This document shows, one piece after another, positions 25,120 through 34,286 of a stretch of DNA of 64,000 nt. The position numbers were made by a program, and so were the translations under genes. The notes beneath the pieces are model-generated. The model was not told the DNA's origin. It was given only the letters and a program-made list of their open reading frames with translations, and searched no databases. The stretch's first letter is position 1. The number at the start of each line of letters is the position of its first letter. Source of the stretch: Pirellulales bacterium (GTDB taxonomy: Bacteria; Planctomycetota; Planctomycetia; Pirellulales; Lacipirellulaceae); contig JANQOF010000020.1 in NCBI GenBank assembly GCA_028279215.1, positions 1 through 64,000 of the forward strand, written 5' to 3'.

Positions 25120-26379
25120 ATGACACACTACCGTTCGATGTCCCTCGCGCTCTTGGTTTCGATTGCTGTTGCTGGATTGGGCTCGGCGGGCGAGTTCGAC
25201 TGGCCGCAGTGGATGGGTCCACGGCGCGATGGCATCAGTCGCGAAACGGGTTTGCTCAAGGAGTGGCCGACCGAAGGCCCGCCAATTGCCTGGCAAGCCT
25301 CTAGCGTCGGGCTTGGCTACGCGGGGGTAGCAGTTGCTGACGGCAGGGTGTTCGTCCTCGGCACCCGTGACGATCAGTCGTACCTGTTCGCACTCGCCGA
25401 ATCGGACGGCAATAACGAACTGTGGGCCACGCCGATCGCCGATATCTTTGAGAACGGATGGGGCGACGGGCCTCGTAGCACGCCCACGGTCGACGGCGAT
25501 CGCGTGTACGCGATGACCGGTGCCGGCACGCTTGTCTGTTGTCAGGTCGAGGACGGCAAAGAACTGTGGCGCGTCACCATGCAAGACCTTGGCGGCGAAG
25601 TGCCTGTGTGGGGATTCGCCGAGTCGCCGTTGGTCGATGGGCCGCTGGTCATCTGCACACCCGGCGGCGAGAAAGGGGCTATTGCCGCGCTCAACAAGAT
25701 GACCGGCGAACTTCAATGGCAATCCGCCGAGGTTACCGACGGCGCGCAGTATTCATCGGTCATCAAGCAAGCTCCAGGGGGTCGGCCTCAGTACATCCAA
25801 CTGCTGCAAAAAGTCGTGTTCGCCGTTGATCCTGAAGATGGCCGACTGCTGTGGAAGGAAGACTGGCCCGGTCAAGTGGCGGTGATTCCGACACCGCTCT
25901 ACCAAGACGGCAAAATCTACATCTCGTCGGGCTATGGCGTCGGTTGCCGTTTGATTGAGATGGACGGCGCTGGCGACAAGCCAATCGAGCCCAACCCGTA
26001 CGAAAACAAGGTAATGAAGAACAAGCACGACGGAATCGTGCTGTTGGGCGACTACCTGTACGGCTACTCCGATGGCGGCGGCTGGACTTGCCAGGAATTC
26101 ACCACCGGCGAGCGAGTGTGGCGTACCAAGAACTTTCCCAAAGGTTCAGTGGGCTACGCCGACGGCATGCTGTACTGCCTGGCCGAGAAGTCGGGCGAGG
26201 TGGTGCTGGTTGATGCGTCCCCCAGCGGTTGGCAAGAGCGCAGCAGGTTTACCCTCTCCCCTCAAACCGAACAGCGCAACCCCAAAGGCGGCATTTGGTG
26301 CCACCCAGTAATCGCCAACGGCAAGCTCTACTTGCGCGATCAGGAGTTGTTGTTTGCGTTCGATGTGAAACAGAGGTAA
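25120..26379 (+). CDS. Exported PQQ/BamB-like beta-propeller protein
   Basis: 419 residues from ATG 25120, preceded by AAGGAACAAGG. A signal peptide is evident (SLALLVSIAVAGLGSAG). WPQWMGPRRDGISRETGLLKEWP is the planctomycete quinoprotein-type opening. Propeller repeats include GKELWRVTMQD, GELQWQSAEV, GRLLWKEDWPG and GERVWRTKNFP, each with the W/G strand ends typical of PQQ-binding-like propellers. Catalytic PQQ residues are not evident. In planctomycetes such proteins are abundant, and the function is unknown. It should be periplasmic or secreted. Confidence 0.85.
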   Translation: MTHYRSMSLALLVSIAVAGLGSAGEFDWPQWMGPRRDGISRETGLLKEWPTEGPPIAWQASSVGLGYAGVAVADGRVFVLGTRDDQSYLFALAESDGNNELWATPIADIFENGWGDGPRSTPTVDGDRVYAMTGAGTLVCCQVEDGKELWRVTMQDLGGEVPVWGFAESPLVDGPLVICTPGGEKGAIAALNKMTGELQWQSAEVTDGAQYSSVIKQAPGGRPQYIQLLQKVVFAVDPEDGRLLWKEDWPGQVAVIPTPLYQDGKIYISSGYGVGCRLIEMDGAGDKPIEPNPYENKVMKNKHDGIVLLGDYLYGYSDGGGWTCQEFTTGERVWRTKNFPKGSVGYADGMLYCLAEKSGEVVLVDASPSGWQERSRFTLSPQTEQRNPKGGIWCHPVIANGKLYLRDQELLFAFDVKQR

Positions 26380-26425
26380 GGGCCAAAGTCGCCACATCAA
26401 TCGGTCGGACTGCGGCTCCGCGTTA

Positions 26426-27088
26426 CTACTCTAGCCCTTGAAACGTGGCAACAATCTCGCTCGGCTCGGCCCGTTGACGGTAGTCAGCGTTCAAGAAGGC
26501 GTAACGCACCTGGCCATCACGATCGATGACGTAGGTCGCCGGCACGGGCAATTCAAACGACTCGTCGCCGTTGTGGGTGGGCAGGTCGATGCCGAAGTCC
26601 GCGTAAATGGGACGCAAGGCTGCTGGCAGCGTGAATACGATGCCATACTCACGAGCCACACGATTACCCACGTCGCTCAACACGGTGAACTCGAGTTCGT
26701 TCTTCTCTGCCGTCGACAGCGATTGGTCAGGCGTTTGTGGAGAGACAGCCACCAGTGTTGCTCCGTAATCCCGGAATTCGGGCAAGGCCGACTGTAGAGC
26801 TCGCAGTTCGATGTTGCAGTAGGGGCACCAACCGCCTCGGTAAAACGCGAGTACCACTGGTCCTTCTCTCAGGAGTTCGGAAAGCTCTCTCCTATTGCCC
26901 GTCGCATCAGGCAGGGCGAAGTTTGGCGCTTGGTCACCGATGCCAACGGCCGATAGCTTGGACACGTAATCGGCAACATCTTCACCGGCCCGGTTCATCG
27001 CCGTGCGTACTTCTTCTGGCACTTTCTTTGCGAAGTCCGCGGCATATTGATCGAGCTGGTCTTGAACGGATTGGAGTGCGGCTGCCAT
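26426..27088 (-). CDS. Peroxiredoxin-like (AhpC/TSA family) protein
   Basis: 220 residues from ATG 27088 (MAAALQSVQDQL). A thioredoxin-fold domain starts at about residue 47 (VGIGDQAPNFALPDATG), with the active-site loop AFYRGGWCPYCNIEL holding Cys88 and Cys91, and the closing VPATYVIDRDGQVRYAF. The first 45 residues form a helical extension. The CxxC and the GGWCPYC sequence match the AhpC-like alkyl hydroperoxide or thiol peroxidase group known from many planctomycetes and cyanobacteria. It would reduce peroxides, and its partner reductant is not visible. Confidence 0.88.
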   Translation of the reverse strand: MAAALQSVQDQLDQYAADFAKKVPEEVRTAMNRAGEDVADYVSKLSAVGIGDQAPNFALPDATGNRRELSELLREGPVVLAFYRGGWCPYCNIELRALQSALPEFRDYGATLVAVSPQTPDQSLSTAEKNELEFTVLSDVGNRVAREYGIVFTLPAALRPIYADFGIDLPTHNGDESFELPVPATYVIDRDGQVRYAFLNADYRQRAEPSEIVATFQGLE

Positions 27089-27283
27089 GGGAAACTCCTC
27101 GTGAAAGGGCAGGTCAGAAACTGCGGAACTGGGACTTGTTTTGCACAGGGTCGCTTCAGCTAAGCGGGTATCGTAAGGCGACATTCTACTTTATCTTGAT
27201 ATCGACAAAGTCCCCCGGTACTGCGTCCCAATTGAGTGCTGCGACGCGTCACAACAACTCTAGCAACATAAAGGTACTCGGCC

Positions 27284-28030
27284 ATGAGGGGCAAAGCAAT
27301 CTTCGTAACCGGCGGCAACGCCGGCATCGGTCTTGCCACGGCGATCAAGTTTGCTGAGTCGGGTTGCAACGTCTCGGTCTTTAGTCGACGTGACGAAGCG
27401 AACGCCAAGGCAAAGGAAAAAGTCGAAGCGTGCGGCGTCAAGTGCGTCACCTTCGCGGGCGACGTGACCAACGAATCCGACGTTGCCGCGGCCATCGACA
27501 AGACGTGTAGCGAGTTCGGGCGACTCGACTACGCGTTCAATAATGCCGGCGTGGAGCAAGCACCAACCCCGCTCCTCGAACAAACCGAGGACGATTATCG
27601 CCGCGTCATCGACGTGAACGTCAAGGGCGTTTGGCTTTGTATGCAGCAGGAGATTCCGCGCATGCTTGAATCCGGCGGAGGCTCGATCGTCAACACGGGG
27701 TCCGTCGCGTCGATCATCGGCATGGCGAATGTTCCGCTCTACATCGCCAGCAAGCACGCCGTGCTCGGGTTGACTCGCTCGGTAGCGCTGGAGTACGCCC
27801 AGCAGGGCATTCGCATCAACGCGGTGTGCCCCGGCGCGGTGAAGACGGACCTGTACGATCGATTCACGGGCAACAACCCAGAAATGGAGCAGGCCATCGA
27901 AGGAATGCACCCTATGGGCCGCAGTGGCACGCCCGAGGAAGTTGCCTCGGCGGTGCACTGGCTTTGCAGGGAGGCAACTTGGACCACCGGACAAGCGATC
28001 ATGCTCGATGGTGGCTTTACGGTGCAATAG
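27284..28030 (+). CDS. Short-chain dehydrogenase/reductase (SDR) family oxidoreductase
   Basis: 248 residues from ATG 27284. It is a classical SDR: the Gly-rich nucleotide loop [13 protein letters not shown] (residues 8-20), the GDVTNESDV segment, NNAGV (86-90), catalytic Ser140 (NTGSVAS), and Tyr153/Lys157 (YIASK). [12 protein letters not shown] and the closing [13 protein letters not shown] are also typical. SFSRR after the second beta strand suggests NADP(H) preference. The substrate is unknown. The N-terminus starts near 200 bp upstream of the divergent peroxiredoxin start. Confidence 0.93.
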   Translation: MRGKAIFVTGGNAGIGLATAIKFAESGCNVSVFSRRDEANAKAKEKVEACGVKCVTFAGDVTNESDVAAAIDKTCSEFGRLDYAFNNAGVEQAPTPLLEQTEDDYRRVIDVNVKGVWLCMQQEIPRMLESGGGSIVNTGSVASIIGMANVPLYIASKHAVLGLTRSVALEYAQQGIRINAVCPGAVKTDLYDRFTGNNPEMEQAIEGMHPMGRSGTPEEVASAVHWLCREATWTTGQAIMLDGGFTVQ

Positions 28031-28240
28031 CCACGGCAAGATGAAGCGTTACACAGGAGCGGCGGTCGACACGGCTGTTGGTGACATTTTGCCGCCAAGT
28101 CTCAACAGATTTCAATTCCGACTTGCGCGCGGTTGGTGGTGGACTACCGCAACTGCCCAGGATTCGTCGTTGGCAGCGTCTAAGTCTATCCCGACGTTTC
28201 ACGTCCAGGCGATCTACGCCGAAGGCGTTGTGCAACATAG

Positions 28241-28271
28241 CCCAGGGTTGCGGCGCAGCCGCTACCCTGGG
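28241..28271. repeat. Palindrome CCCAGGGT...ACCCTGGG, first copy
   Basis: CCCAGGGT, T, GCGGC, loop GCA, GCCGC, T, ACCCTGGG. All bases pair except one T:T. The third palindrome (28357-28389) has the same outer arms with a different inner stem. Confidence 0.9.
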
Positions 28272-28292
28272 TTGAGGATGCGATAAACACAT

Positions 28293-28337
28293 CTACCCCA
28301 ACGGGGTTGCATATCGTGTTCAACCCCGTTGGGGTAG
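28293..28337. repeat. Perfect 17-bp palindrome
   Basis: CTACCCCAACGGGGTTG (28293-28309) is exactly mirrored by CAACCCCGTTGGGGTAG (28321-28337), with an 11-nt loop. Each arm also contains its own smaller palindrome (CCCCAACGGGG). Confidence 0.92.
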
Positions 28338-28356
28338 GTCGTTACTATTCCATATA

Positions 28357-28416
28357 CCCAGGGTAGATCGCTTCGCGATCAACCCTGGGCTACGTTGTGT
28401 ATCCCCTTCGGGGAAT
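28357..28416. repeat. Palindrome CCCAGGGT...ACCCTGGG, second copy, joined to the 29-nt repeat
   Basis: CCCAGGGT, A, GATCGC, loop TTC, GCGATC, A, ACCCTGGG (28357-28389), again complete but for one A:A. It runs into the 29-nt repeat found at 20007-20035, whose CCCCTTCGGGG (28403-28413) is a further mini-hairpin. Confidence 0.9.
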
Positions 28417-28534
28417 GCCATGCCTCGGCCGCATCGTCCTTCGTAGATTACAGTTCTACTTATTCACTCCGATTGATGCCGTCGCCCAACATGTCGTCGT
28501 GGCAGTTGTCGTCCCGGCTGTCACTGCACCAAAC

Positions 28535-29725
28535 CTATGGGCTGAATATCAACAGCAGGTAAGCCAGGAACACGACGATGTGCACTGCGCCCTGCAGCAC
28601 ATTGGTGCGCGTTCCGGCGAAGGTCATGAGGCAGGTCAGGAGCATGAGAAGTAGCAGCACCAAGGGCGCCATATCGAGGCCGAGTTCCAGGCGTGCTCCG
28701 GTAAGCAGGCTAACGGTGAGGACGGCTGGCAAAGTCAATCCGATGGTTGAGAGCGCTGCGCCGAGTAGCAGATTTACGGAGCGTTGAAGCTGGTTCGCGC
28801 GGGCGGCGGCAAGCGCCACCATGCTCTCGGGGGTTAGTACGACCAGCGCGATGATCACCCCGCCAAGCGCCGCCGGCGCGCCAACTTGGTCGATGCCAAA
28901 ATCGACCAACTTCGCGATGCGCTTTGACAGTAACACGATTGGGAGTAATGTCAGTATCAAGAGTATCGTGTGGTACGCCGTAGAATGCAGCCTGATATGG
29001 CCAACCGGGATTGCGTGCGCCGATTCGTGATCGGCTTGGCGTTCGACCATCGGCTGCTCGAAGTAGCTCCTGTGTCGGACCGTTTGGATGGCGAGGAAGA
29101 TGCCATAAAGAGAAACCGTGATGATGGCAAAGAAACTCGCCTGCAGTGGTGTGAAAGTTCGGGTGTTTGTGGAGGCCGTAAAATCCGGCAGCACCAGCGC
29201 GAACACGGCGAGCGGTACCAGCACGCCCAAAAATGCGCGAGCTCCTGGCAAGTTGTAATCCTGTTCGCCGTGGAGAAATCCACCTATTAGTAACGCGGCT
29301 CCGGTTAGCCCGCCGAGCACGATCATCAGCACCGCCATCATCGTATCGCGGGCTAGGGTCGGCGCATCGACACCCGTCAGCATAATGGCCGCAATGAGGG
29401 AAACCTCGATTCCCACGACCGCAAGCGTGAGAACCAGCGTGCCCAGCGGTTCACCCAACCTGGTTGCGAGCACCTCGGCATGGTGCACCACGCCGAACGC
29501 GGCCCAGATGGCGATCCCGAACAGCCAGATCGCGAAGGTGCCGGCAATCACCGGTGCAGAGATATCTGGCTTCACGACCTTTGCGAGTGTCGAATCGAGA
29601 CCGAACTGAAACATCAATAAGGTCGCTGTCGCTACGAGAAATGGCGTCTCTTCGCGCAAGAACCGGACCACAGTGAGACGGTGCGGCGACAAGGGCGGAC
29701 GTCGGGGCGTCGCGGAATCGTTCAT
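28535..29725 (-). CDS. ChaA-like calcium/cation:proton antiporter
   Basis: 396 residues, start ATG 29725. Eleven or so hydrophobic segments can be seen. The two CaCA alpha-repeat signatures are present: GEPLGTLVLTLAVVGIEVSLI (approximately residues 92-112, split across a membrane re-entrant region) and LTPESMVALAAARANQLQRS (about 290-310), followed by LGAALSTIGLTLPAV. The acidic residues (Glu within VGIEVS and PESM) are the ion-coordinating ones of the family. E. coli ChaA moves Ca2+, Na+ and K+ against H+. Here the preferred ion is not known. The loop between about 225 and 245 (HRSYFEQPMVERQADHESAH) is hydrophilic. Confidence 0.9.
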   Translation of the reverse strand: MNDSATPRRPPLSPHRLTVVRFLREETPFLVATATLLMFQFGLDSTLAKVVKPDISAPVIAGTFAIWLFGIAIWAAFGVVHHAEVLATRLGEPLGTLVLTLAVVGIEVSLIAAIMLTGVDAPTLARDTMMAVLMIVLGGLTGAALLIGGFLHGEQDYNLPGARAFLGVLVPLAVFALVLPDFTASTNTRTFTPLQASFFAIITVSLYGIFLAIQTVRHRSYFEQPMVERQADHESAHAIPVGHIRLHSTAYHTILLILTLLPIVLLSKRIAKLVDFGIDQVGAPAALGGVIIALVVLTPESMVALAAARANQLQRSVNLLLGAALSTIGLTLPAVLTVSLLTGARLELGLDMAPLVLLLLMLLTCLMTFAGTRTNVLQGAVHIVVFLAYLLLIFSP

Positions 29726-29970
29726 GCGTATTGGTCGTTGTAGGTGCCGCTTGGCGGTTCGATCTAGTACTTATAGCAGGGCTGCTCATAGTGGGCGATA
29801 CACCGACCGCAGCGGTGCAGGTCACCCCATTGCAGCCTGTGGCAGACGCAAAAAATCAAGCGATTTTTGTAGAAACTGAGCCACACGATGTGTTAGTTTG
29901 ACGGGGCAGGTTTCAAGAGTCGGGGGCAGGGAGCATGTTTGGTTGTTGGGTGCTTCGGCGCGAGGTTAAG

Positions 29971-30006
29971 CCCCTCACCCTAGCTCTCTCCGAGGGGAGA
30001 GGGGAA
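29971..30006. repeat. Intergenic CCCCTCACCCT/GGGGAGAGGGG palindromic repeat
   Basis: CCCCTCACCCTAGCTCTCTC, CGAG, GGGAGAGGGGAA. CTCTC pairs with GAGAG across a short loop. The same design occurs twice inside the helicase gene near 62156-62246. It belongs to a class of widespread bacterial C/T-rich intergenic repeats. Confidence 0.75.
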
Positions 30007-30010
30007 TTGA

Positions 30011-30051
30011 TTCAATTGTCCTTTTCTGCGTGTACCAGCGGGACAATTGAA
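30011..30051. repeat. Perfect 11-bp inverted repeat TTCAATTGTCC
   Basis: TTCAATTGTCC (30011-30021) and GGACAATTGAA (30041-30051) with a 19-nt loop. No T-run follows. It is a possible regulatory or element-end palindrome. Confidence 0.8.
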
Positions 30052-30229
30052 GGGCTATAGGGACGCTTGGGAGATTGAAAGATATCGATAAAACAAGGGG
30101 AAAACGAAAGTAGGCGGGGGTGGTAGGGGGTGAATAGAGTCCCCTAGAATCGTTTTCCTGAGTCAGGGACAAAAGGGACTTTAGTGTACGGCGGTAGGCG
30201 GTTGCATATGGGGTTTGGGAACCGCCCCG

Positions 30230-31273
30230 CTAATACGTGAGCACGCCGCGGACGAACATGGAGTTGTCGATTTCGAGCGTGCCGGGCGTTGTGTCGTACT
30301 CGAGTTCGCGGTTGAAGACGAATCCGACTTCCCAGCGGCGGCTTATGCCGCCGATTTGTTTGCGTTCGGTGCCGAACATCACGCGTAGGTCACTGTAGCT
30401 GAGCGTGTCGGGCGTGCCGCTGGCTCGCTCGACGGCCCAGATGCCGCCACCGAAGTCGCCTTGGAAGTAGAACCACCGCTCGTCGTAGCCGTCGGGGCCA
30501 CAAGACCAGGTGCGCCACGCGATTTTGGGCCGCGGCAGCACGACGTCGATCTTCAAGTCGTCGGTCCAGAACAGATAGCCCACGGCGGGGATCACGGTGG
30601 TGCCCGCGCGATTGACATACACCGCGCCAAACAGCCACTTTGAGTTGGGGGAGGTTTCGTAGATGCCAAAACCGTAGCCAGATACGCGGAAAGCGTCTCC
30701 AGCGCTGAAACTGTGATCGTCGGCATACACGCCGAGTGTTACCGAACCGTTGAATACCCATTGGTCGGTGATACGCCGAATGTGATTGAACGTGATATCC
30801 GCATCGTGCAATCGAGAGGGTACGTCGATGAAGTCGGGGCCTTCCAAGAACCGCACCGTGTACCCCGGAGTGATCACCAGCGGCTGGTGGCGTTTTGGAA
30901 ACGGCAACGCGGTGACGATGTTTGTGTTGATCTGCGTGACGCCTAGCCCGTCGCTTTCGAATTGCGGAATCCAGGCGGCACCCAGGTTGGCCTTTTGGAA
31001 GAAGCTCTTGCGCGCGCCAGGCGGAATCAGATTGCCCAAGTCTTGCTGCGCGGGCGACTGCTCGGGCACGCCCATGTCGACTGGCGGCATACCAGGCGCG
31101 TCGACCAGAACCACCTCGTCGGGCGAAGCATTTGCCCAAGGATCGACGGTGTAGGGTTCAACGAATACGGGCGCGGTGTTGGTCGGCTCGTATACCGGCG
31201 GTTGCGCGCTGACCGGCAACATGAGCAGCGGCGCCACCAGGATGGCGATGAAGGTTGCGGGAGCCAATCTCAT
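30230..31273 (-). CDS. Exported protein, outer-surface/beta-barrel-like, paralogue 1
   Basis: 347 residues from ATG 31273. A signal peptide is present (FIAILVAPLLMLPVSAQP). A Pro-rich segment follows, then an approximately 270-residue beta-rich domain full of alternating aromatic residues, with LVITPGYTVRFLEGPDF, FNGSVTLGVYADDHSF, GYGFGIYETSPNSKWLFGAVYVNR and WEVGFVFNRELEYDTT. The C-terminal NSMFVRGVLTY ends with an aromatic residue as in outer-membrane beta-barrels. It is clearly related to the next gene (LVITPGYTVRFLEGP versus LLITPGFAFNWLEGP; GFVFNRELEYD versus GYVFDREILFN), so the pair is a duplication. A porin-like or surface protein is a reasonable guess, function unknown. Confidence 0.75.
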   Translation of the reverse strand: MRLAPATFIAILVAPLLMLPVSAQPPVYEPTNTAPVFVEPYTVDPWANASPDEVVLVDAPGMPPVDMGVPEQSPAQQDLGNLIPPGARKSFFQKANLGAAWIPQFESDGLGVTQINTNIVTALPFPKRHQPLVITPGYTVRFLEGPDFIDVPSRLHDADITFNHIRRITDQWVFNGSVTLGVYADDHSFSAGDAFRVSGYGFGIYETSPNSKWLFGAVYVNRAGTTVIPAVGYLFWTDDLKIDVVLPRPKIAWRTWSCGPDGYDERWFYFQGDFGGGIWAVERASGTPDTLSYSDLRVMFGTERKQIGGISRRWEVGFVFNRELEYDTTPGTLEIDNSMFVRGVLTY

Positions 31274-31308
31274 CAAATGTGCTCTGGTCTTCCTGCCTGT
31301 GTGCCGGC

Positions 31309-32598
31309 TCAAAAATCGATGCCCGCACGCAGCATCACCGTGTCGTCGGGCTTGAACTCGGGAGGCATACCACTGTTGAAAAGGATCTCGCGATCGAACA
31401 CGTAACCAACTTCGAAATGCCCGCGCACCATGGTGGGCGTTTCCCACTCCAGGCCGAGAACAGCGCGGATGTCGTTGTAATCGATGCGGTCGCTCAAACC
31501 AACGCGGTCGACGGTCCACGAACCGCCGCCATACTCGCCGGAAACGTACCACCACCACTCAGTGTTGCCCGTCGACTGCAGGCGACGGCGGCACTTTGGA
31601 TTCGGGAATACCAGGTAAAGGTCCCAGTCGGGATTCGGTCGCCAATGCACACCACCCGCTGGCAGCAGCTTGACCCGCAGCCGATCGAGGTACACCACGC
31701 CAATGAGCACGTCCATCTGCGGCGAAATCGAAACCACGCCCAAGCCGCGACCGAGAATACGAACCGAGTCGCTGTTCACGGCGTTGAAGTCAGTCCACAC
31801 GCCGGTGCGGATGCCAAGCTCGGCGCCGAACCATTGCGTGGGGCGAGGATACCACGACAGATCGAGGTAGGCGTCGTACACGCGAGGTGGCAAGTCGGGA
31901 CCGCGGGGTTCGCCCATCGGTGGGTCGGGGTCGCCGATTGGGCCTTCGAGCCAGTTGAACGCAAAGCCGGGCGTAATCAACAACGGAGTGTCGATGTTGT
32001 GAAACATGGGAACGCCAAACGTGGCGGCGAGTTCGGTACGGTTCACGCCGAAGTCTTGCGGCCCGTGATTGCTATAGAGCCAGGTTTGCTCGTAGCCGAT
32101 GCGCTGCAGGAACTTTTGAAATCGCACCAAGCTGCCGTCCGACGCCTGATAGCCGTAGGTGCCTTGTTGCCATTCGAGCGGCAGGCCGTTGGGGTACAAG
32201 CCGGTTTGCTGTGGAGCGGTGGTTGGATACCCACCTGCTGCTTGGGGATAACCCTGCCAAGTGCCCGGCGGGGCGACAGGTTGCTGAGGAAACGTAGTGC
32301 CGGTAGGCGATGGCGGCGGTGTGTAATTGTAGGGGACGCTAGCGGGCGGCGGCGTGGTGGTGCCGCTGACCGACGGTGCGGCATACGAGTCGAACGTCGG
32401 CGGTGGACTCACCTGAACCGACCCCGACGGAGGAACACCTGGCGCCGAGTACGTGTTAGGCGGCGTTGTAAAGGTTGGAGGCGGCGCGGGAGTTTGCACG
32501 GGCGTCGACGGAATTTGCACACGCTGAGCATGGGTGGCCGACATAGCGGCGACCACCAAACCTGCAACGCCCAAACAGTTTGTCGCCCTCCGTAGCAC
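31309..32598 (-). CDS. Exported protein, outer-surface/beta-barrel-like, paralogue 2 with Pro-rich linker
   Basis: 429 residues from GTG 32598, chosen because GAGGAG lies seven bases upstream and a signal peptide begins there (CLGVAGLVVAAMSATHAQ). An upstream GTG at 32646 would add 16 residues. A roughly 130-residue Pro/Thr/Gln-rich linker (PPPTFTTPPNTYSAPGVPPS and similar) is followed by a domain homologous to that of the preceding gene: TELAATFGVPMFHNIDTPLL, LLITPGFAFNWLEGP, QWFGAELGIRTGVWTDF, LGVVSISPQMDVLIGVVYLDR, and the end MLRAGIDF, terminal Phe. The Pro-rich linker may span the cell wall or act as a flexible tether. Function unknown. Confidence 0.75.
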   Translation of the reverse strand: MLRRATNCLGVAGLVVAAMSATHAQRVQIPSTPVQTPAPPPTFTTPPNTYSAPGVPPSGSVQVSPPPTFDSYAAPSVSGTTTPPPASVPYNYTPPPSPTGTTFPQQPVAPPGTWQGYPQAAGGYPTTAPQQTGLYPNGLPLEWQQGTYGYQASDGSLVRFQKFLQRIGYEQTWLYSNHGPQDFGVNRTELAATFGVPMFHNIDTPLLITPGFAFNWLEGPIGDPDPPMGEPRGPDLPPRVYDAYLDLSWYPRPTQWFGAELGIRTGVWTDFNAVNSDSVRILGRGLGVVSISPQMDVLIGVVYLDRLRVKLLPAGGVHWRPNPDWDLYLVFPNPKCRRRLQSTGNTEWWWYVSGEYGGGSWTVDRVGLSDRIDYNDIRAVLGLEWETPTMVRGHFEVGYVFDREILFNSGMPPEFKPDDTVMLRAGIDF

Positions 32599-32702
32599 AG
32601 CTAGACTCCTCGCGCGGATATTCGAGAGTCGCTCCTTACCAACCACCCGACGGAAGGGTCAATATCGAAGTGGTTTTTGCTAGCAGTGGCGACAACGTCG
32701 CC

Positions 32703-34259
32703 CTAGGGCTGAGGCTGATTCAGCATGCCCTTGGAGATAAGAAATTCGCGGGTGACTTCTTCGGTGCTTCGTTTCAGCTCGTCGACCTCATAGTTGAGTT
32801 GCCGCATGGTGCGATTGTCGAGCACGTCTGCGAGCGGGGCGAGTGCATCGGCAATCTCTGGATGCTTGCGGAGCGCCCGTCCGTTGACCACGGGCACCGC
32901 ATAGTAGGGTGGGAACAGATGCCGGTCGTCTTCGAGCAGGACCAAATCGTAGGCTGCAATCCGGCCATCGGTGCTGTACGCGGCGATTACGTCGACTTCG
33001 CCCGTCTTCACTGCGTCGTACATGACACCCGAATCGATGTCGACAACACTCCCGAATTGGAAGCCGTACTGATTGACAATGACTGGATAGCCATCTGGCC
33101 GCTCGGCAAACTCCGGTGTCCAACCCGCACGCAGCTTTGCTGCATCGGGCCTAAGATCGGAAATCGTACGCCATGCGTGCTTCGTTGCCGCGTCGTTGGT
33201 GACAGCGATTGCGTAAGGATTGTTGATTCCGAATGGCTGCAATACATCCAGGTCGAAGTCTCTGCGGTACAACTCCGACACGACCTCGTAGACGGTCGAC
33301 GGATCCGAGACGGCCGTCTTGTGGAGTACGACTGTGTAGCTGGTTCCGGTATATTCCGGGTACAGATCGATCTCACCCGCGACAACTGCTTCGTGGCACA
33401 TCATGGTGCCGCCAAGGCCAAAACGTTTGCGAACCTTCAGGTCGGTACGATCCTCGATCATCATCGCCATCATGTGACCGAGAATCAGGCTCTCGCCGAA
33501 CATCTTCGACCCGATGGAGATGTCGCTCGGCTGGCGGACATATCCTGCCGCCCCGGCAGCAAGAATCGTCAAGGGAAGAGCGATCGCCGCCGTACGCGCA
33601 GTTCTACCGGTTCTCAAGCCGCGACGAACTCTCATCGGGTCGAACGCCCATCCAGTGGCTCCCATGGCGCCGTCGACTGCCAATGCAAGCAGAGCTGCGG
33701 GAACGGCACCCAAGAGAATCAGGCGATAGTTGTTCAAATACAAACCTCGGTTGATGAACTCGCCGAGCCCGCCCGCGCCGATGAATGCCGCCAGTGTGGC
33801 AACGCCAACGCTGATGACCGCCGCGGTGCGAACGCCAGCGACAATTACGGGCAGCGCCAACGGCAACTCCACCTTCCACAACCGCTGCTGGTTGGTCATG
33901 CCGATACCGGTTGCCGCTTCGCGAACGGCGGCGGGCACGCCTTCGAGTCCGATGACTGTATTGCGGACAATCGGCAAGAGCGCATAAAGCGTCAGCGCGA
34001 TGATGGCTGGTAGCACACCAATTTTTCCCAGCACAACGAGCAACAATGTGAGTAGAGCAAGACTCGGAATCGTTTGCAGAATGCTGACCGAGGTAAGGAT
34101 GATCGATTTGCCGGCTGGCGAGCGGCTTGCCAGGATCGCTGCGGGAATACCAACGGCAATCGCCAACATGGTGCTTGCACCAGTAAGCGCCAGGTGCTCG
34201 CTCAAGTGCCGGCACAGGTCTGGCAAGCGTTCGATAAGAAACTGTGGCCAAGTTTGCAT
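32703..34259 (-). CDS. Glycine betaine/choline-type ABC transporter: permease fused to substrate-binding protein
   Basis: 518 residues from ATG 34259. Residues 1-205 are the permease: several hydrophobic helices and the EAA-type loop EAATGIGMTNQQRLWKVELPLALPVIVAG that contacts the ATPase, then AGGLGEFINRGLYLNNYRLILLG. A helix at about 225-245 anchors the next domain. Residues 247-518 are an OpuAC/OpuCC-type binding protein (IGSKMFGESLILGHMMAMMI, EIDLYPEYTGTSYTVVL, PFGINNPYAIAVTNDAA, VDVIAAYSTDGRIAAYDLVLLEDD, YYAVPVVNGRALRKHPEI). The YPEYTGT motif is characteristic. It imports betaine, choline or carnitine for osmoprotection, or a related quaternary amine. It partners with the ATPase 27 bp upstream. 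Confidence 0.92.
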   Translation of the reverse strand: MQTWPQFLIERLPDLCRHLSEHLALTGASTMLAIAVGIPAAILASRSPAGKSIILTSVSILQTIPSLALLTLLLVVLGKIGVLPAIIALTLYALLPIVRNTVIGLEGVPAAVREAATGIGMTNQQRLWKVELPLALPVIVAGVRTAAVISVGVATLAAFIGAGGLGEFINRGLYLNNYRLILLGAVPAALLALAVDGAMGATGWAFDPMRVRRGLRTGRTARTAAIALPLTILAAGAAGYVRQPSDISIGSKMFGESLILGHMMAMMIEDRTDLKVRKRFGLGGTMMCHEAVVAGEIDLYPEYTGTSYTVVLHKTAVSDPSTVYEVVSELYRRDFDLDVLQPFGINNPYAIAVTNDAATKHAWRTISDLRPDAAKLRAGWTPEFAERPDGYPVIVNQYGFQFGSVVDIDSGVMYDAVKTGEVDVIAAYSTDGRIAAYDLVLLEDDRHLFPPYYAVPVVNGRALRKHPEIADALAPLADVLDNRTMRQLNYEVDELKRSTEEVTREFLISKGMLNQPQP

Positions 34260-34286
34260 ACGGTTGTGCGTATTGGAAGTGTGTAG

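Larger units (their letters stand above)
28031..28534. other. Repeat-rich intergenic region
   Basis: About 500 bases with no gene I can support, holding the palindrome cluster at 28241-28416. It lies between an SDR on the plus strand and a convergent antiporter. Confidence 0.7.
29726..30229. other. Intergenic region with two repeat elements
   Basis: About 500 bases with no supported gene. Contains the CCCCTCACCCT-type palindrome at 29971-30006 and a separate 11-bp inverted repeat at 30011-30051. The promoter of the antiporter gene should lie at the left end, since its start is at 29725. Confidence 0.55.

Noticed and set aside
28241..28416. CRISPR array
   Set aside because: The units are palindromes of different sequence without uniform repeats or spacers, and no cas genes are near.
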